Shown one piece after another: positions 61,387 through 64,000 of a stretch of 64,000 bases of DNA. Source of the stretch: Phocaeicola salanitronis DSM 18170 (lineage in GTDB: Bacteria; Bacteroidota; Bacteroidia; Bacteroidales; Bacteroidaceae); assembly GCF_000190575.1 (NCBI RefSeq), contig NC_015164.1, positions 2,682,001-2,746,000 on the forward strand, written 5' to 3'. The position numbers and the translations under genes are program-made. The notes under the pieces were generated by a model. It had not been told where the DNA came from. It made no database searches and saw only the letters and a list, made by a program, of their open reading frames with translations. The stretch's first letter is position 1. Every line of letters starts with the position of its first letter.

Positions 61387-62907
61387 ATGGTTTCAACAAA
61401 GTTAATCGAAAAGCTATTCGTTTCCCGTCAAAAGGAAATAGACACATACACTACACAGGCGGAAGCTATCCAGGAAAAGGTGTTCCGGAAACTTACCGCA
61501 CAGGCTTCGGATACGGAATGGGGCAAGAAATACGATTTTGCGCATATCCGTTCATACGCTGATTTCCAGCGTGTGCCTATCCAGCAATACGATGACATCA
61601 AGGGCTACGTGGACCGTATGCGCCATGGAGAAAAAGACGTGCTTTGGCCCGGGCGGGTTATCTGGTATGCCAAGTCGTCGGGGACTACAAGCGATAAAAG
61701 CAAGTTCATTCCCGTAAGCAAAGACGGACTGAAGCACATTCATTACCGGGGTGGAACCGATGCCGTGGCGCTTTACTTGCGCTCGAACCCTGAAAGCCGT
61801 TTTTTCTCGGGCAAAGGATTGATATTGGGCGGAAGCCATAGCCCGAATTATAATGTAAAGGACAGCCTGGTGGGAGACCTTTCCGCCATTTTGATACAGA
61901 ACATCAATCCGCTGGTGAACCTTATCCGCGTGCCGGGCAAGGAGATTGCCTTGCTGAGCGAATTTGAAGAGAAGGTAGAGCGGATTGCCGAGACTACGGT
62001 ACACGAAAACGTGACCAACCTCTCGGGAGTGCCTTCATGGATGCTGGCGGTCATCAAGCGCATCTTGGAAAAGACCGGCGCGAAGCACCTGAACGAGGTA
62101 TGGCCCAATCTGGAAGTCTTTTTCCACGGAGGGGTATGTTTTACGCCCTACCGCGAGCAATACAAGCAGCTCATCCCGTCCGACAAGATGCACTACATGG
62201 AGACCTACAATGCCAGCGAAGGATTCTTCGGCTTGCAGAGCGACCTTGCCGACCCGGCGATGCTTCTGATGATAGATTACGATGTATTCTACGAGTTCAT
62301 CCCGCTGGAGGAAATTGATAACCCGAATCCCGCTATCGTGCCTTTGACGGGTATCGAGACGGGGCGGAACTATGCGATGGTCATCAGCACCTCGTGCGGA
62401 TTGTGGCGGTATATCATCGGCGATACGGTGAAGTTTACCCAAAAAGACCCGTATAAGTTTGTCATTACGGGCCGCACCAAGCATTTCATCAACGCTTTCG
62501 GTGAGGAGCTGATGGTGGACAATGCCGAAAAAGGGCTTGCCAAGGCTTGTGCCGAGACCGGAGCGCAAGTATTGGAATATTCGGCGGCTCCCGTCTTTAT
62601 GGATGCCAATGCCAAATGCCGCCACCAATGGCTCGTCGAGTTCAGCGTCATGCCTGACTCGGTGGAGAAATTCCGCCACGTGTTAGACCGTGCCCTGCAG
62701 GAAGTGAACTCAGATTACGAGGCGAAACGCCATAAAGACATTACGCTTCAGGAATTGGAGCTGATTGTGGCACGCCCCAACCTTTTCCACGACTGGATGA
62801 AGCAAAAAGGCAAGCTGGGAGGCCAGCATAAAGTGCCTCGCCTGAGCAATAACCGAGACTATATAGAAGAAATGTTGAAACTGAATAAGCCTACGCATAC
62901 CGCATGA
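61387..62907 (+). CDS. GH3 auxin-responsive promoter family protein (acyl-adenylate-forming fold)
   Basis: A 506-residue protein related to plant GH3/JAR1 acyl-acid amido synthetases, part of the ANL adenylating superfamily. The nucleotide loop W-Y-A-K-S-S-G-T-T-S-D-K-S-K-F-I-P at about residues 94-110 is diagnostic. It is followed by M-E-T-Y-N-A-S-E-G-F-F-G near 270 (the Y/NASEG adenylate motif) and Y-I-I-G-D-T-V-K-F near 340. The ATG at 61387 is preferred because it follows a -7 element. Bacterial members are common in Bacteroidetes; the substrate is unknown. It overlaps the next gene by ATGA. Confidence 0.9.
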   Translation: MVSTKLIEKLFVSRQKEIDTYTTQAEAIQEKVFRKLTAQASDTEWGKKYDFAHIRSYADFQRVPIQQYDDIKGYVDRMRHGEKDVLWPGRVIWYAKSSGTTSDKSKFIPVSKDGLKHIHYRGGTDAVALYLRSNPESRFFSGKGLILGGSHSPNYNVKDSLVGDLSAILIQNINPLVNLIRVPGKEIALLSEFEEKVERIAETTVHENVTNLSGVPSWMLAVIKRILEKTGAKHLNEVWPNLEVFFHGGVCFTPYREQYKQLIPSDKMHYMETYNASEGFFGLQSDLADPAMLLMIDYDVFYEFIPLEEIDNPNPAIVPLTGIETGRNYAMVISTSCGLWRYIIGDTVKFTQKDPYKFVITGRTKHFINAFGEELMVDNAEKGLAKACAETGAQVLEYSAAPVFMDANAKCRHQWLVEFSVMPDSVEKFRHVLDRALQEVNSDYEAKRHKDITLQELELIVARPNLFHDWMKQKGKLGGQHKVPRLSNNRDYIEEMLKLNKPTHTA

Positions 62908-64000
62908 AACCCATACCCAAGTACATAGCCCTGCTGCTGTTCATTATCGGATTTTACGCGTGTGCCGGTACGGGCTGGTCGCCCGACGGAGGCCCTTACG
63001 ATGAAGAGCCTCCCAAGTTTGTTCGTGCCACGCCGGTTCCGAATGCCGTCAATAACACGCGCAAGAACGTATCCATTGAGTTCGACGAATACATCAACCT
63101 GGAGAACGCTTCGGAAAAAGTCATCATCTCGCCTCCTCAGCGCGAGCAGCCCGAAGTAAAGACCAGCGGCAAGCGGGTCGTGGTGAAGTTTATCGATTCG
63201 CTGATGGCAAACACCACTTACACCATCGACTTCGGCGATGCCATCGTTGACAACAACGAAAGCAATCCGTTGGGGCAGTTCTCGTATGCCTTCTCTACCG
63301 GTCCCGAGATAGATACCATGGCGGTGTCGGGCACCGTGCTTAATGCTGAAAACCTGGAACCGATAAAAGGCATTCAGGTAGGACTGCACAAGAACCTGAA
63401 CGATACGGCGTTCACCAAGCTTCCTTTCGACCGCATCTCGCGTACCGATAGCCGCGGGCAATTCACCATCCGGGGCGTGGCTCCGGGCAAATACCGTATT
63501 TATGCGCTGCAAGACGGGAACCAGAATTATATGTACGACTCGAAGACCGAGACGGTGGCATGGTCTGATTCGCTTATCGTGCCCGACATGACGCCTGCCG
63601 TACGCTTTGATACGGTATGGAACGAAATCGACACCACCCACATCGATACCATTTTCGAAGTGCATTACACCCGCTTCCTGCCCGATAACATCATGCTTCG
63701 CGCTTTCAAGGAAGAAAGCACCATGCAATACCTGGCGAAGAGCGAGCGTCCGGAGACCAAGAAATTCAACCTTTATTTCAGTGCGAAGGCAGACACCCTG
63801 CCCACGCTGAGAGGGCTGGACTTCGATGAGAAACAGCTCATCGTGGAAGCCAATCTGCGCAACGACAGCATCACCTATTGGGTGAAAGACACTACGTTAT
63901 GCGAACGCGACACACTGACCATCGAACTGAAGTATCTGGAAACCGACACGCTGGGACAGCTGGTGCCTACGACCGACACGCTGCGCATGGTGAACAAGAT
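62904..64000 (+). CDS. Ig-like domain lipoprotein, 5' part
   Basis: An open frame of 365 codons continuing past the window end, starting with an ATG that overlaps the GH3 stop (ATGA). The N-terminus is a lipoprotein signal, lipobox F-Y-A-C (Cys20), then A-G-T-G-W-S-P-D-G-G-P-Y-D. A Big_5/SbsA-type Ig domain follows at about 35-135 (P-P-K-F-V-R-A-T-P, V-S-I-E-F-D-E-Y-I, T-Y-T-I-D-F-G-D-A-I-V-D-N-N-E). Next is a carboxypeptidase-regulatory-like fold near 150-205 (D-S-R-G-Q-F-T-I-R-G-V-A-P-G-K-Y-R-I-Y-A-L-Q-D). The layout matches Bacteroidetes Ig-like surface or periplasmic lipoproteins of unknown role. Confidence 0.85.
   Translation, partial: MKPIPKYIALLLFIIGFYACAGTGWSPDGGPYDEEPPKFVRATPVPNAVNNTRKNVSIEFDEYINLENASEKVIISPPQREQPEVKTSGKRVVVKFIDSLMANTTYTIDFGDAIVDNNESNPLGQFSYAFSTGPEIDTMAVSGTVLNAENLEPIKGIQVGLHKNLNDTAFTKLPFDRISRTDSRGQFTIRGVAPGKYRIYALQDGNQNYMYDSKTETVAWSDSLIVPDMTPAVRFDTVWNEIDTTHIDTIFEVHYTRFLPDNIMLRAFKEESTMQYLAKSERPETKKFNLYFSAKADTLPTLRGLDFDEKQLIVEANLRNDSITYWVKDTTLCERDTLTIELKYLETDTLGQLVPTTDTLRMVNK

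Overview
The window is a chromosomal segment of a gut-type Bacteroidales bacterium, most likely Bacteroidaceae (Bacteroides or Phocaeicola). Reasons: a SusC/SusD pair under an ECF sigma/FecR pair, many lipoproteins with Bacteroidales-type lipoboxes, Bacteroides-type -7 promoter elements (TAnnTTTG) in front of many genes, and DUF families typical of that order. The genus is an inference. No tRNA, rRNA, CRISPR array, IS transposase or prophage gene was seen. Layout: (1) 1-4878, housekeeping genes: rnpA 3' end, yidD, a TatD-type hydrolase, tyrS and an exported M3 oligopeptidase. (2) 4999-21163, a pectin-type polysaccharide utilisation locus: ECF sigma factor, FecR anti-sigma, STN-type SusC receptor, SusD lipoprotein, CE8 pectin methylesterase, an exported alpha/beta hydrolase, and a GH106 rhamnosidase gene broken by an internal deletion. 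A 939-aa surface lipoprotein gene lies in the opposite direction inside this block. SusC appears to be a mosaic whose composition changes at the TonB box. (3) 21171-30619: luxS-mtnN (SAM recycling and AI-2), a YfhO-like membrane protein, a GNAT-like protein, parE, coaD and an S41 protease. (4) 30616-41388: a thioredoxin-fold lipoprotein, dprA, a thioesterase, a DUF2851 gene, then a tight operon dapB-lepB-lepB paralogue-wbqC-rhomboid-rhomboid-phosphatase. The second signal peptidase lacks the usual Ser-Lys dyad. (5) 41803-55842, an accessory surface-polysaccharide region: glycosyltransferases, a Wzx-type flippase, a HigBA-like toxin-antitoxin pair, a DUF4988/GLUG lipoprotein and an AT-rich membrane protein. 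(6) 55948-64000: metG, a TonB-fold lipoprotein, a serine acetyltransferase, pfkA, a GH3-family protein and the start of an Ig-like lipoprotein. The most unusual feature is the non-coding DNA. Two arrays of one 40-bp tandem unit (25031-25310 and 42608-42980) lie 17 kb apart; each unit can form small 3-nt-loop hairpins, and one degenerate unit keeps its first stem through paired changes. At least six families of short palindromic elements occupy most gene borders, especially in the polysaccharide region, some nested to form long perfect inverted repeats (for example 48503-48663 and 41438-41650). A 30-bp inverted repeat encloses a 48-bp perfect palindrome at 31811-32033.
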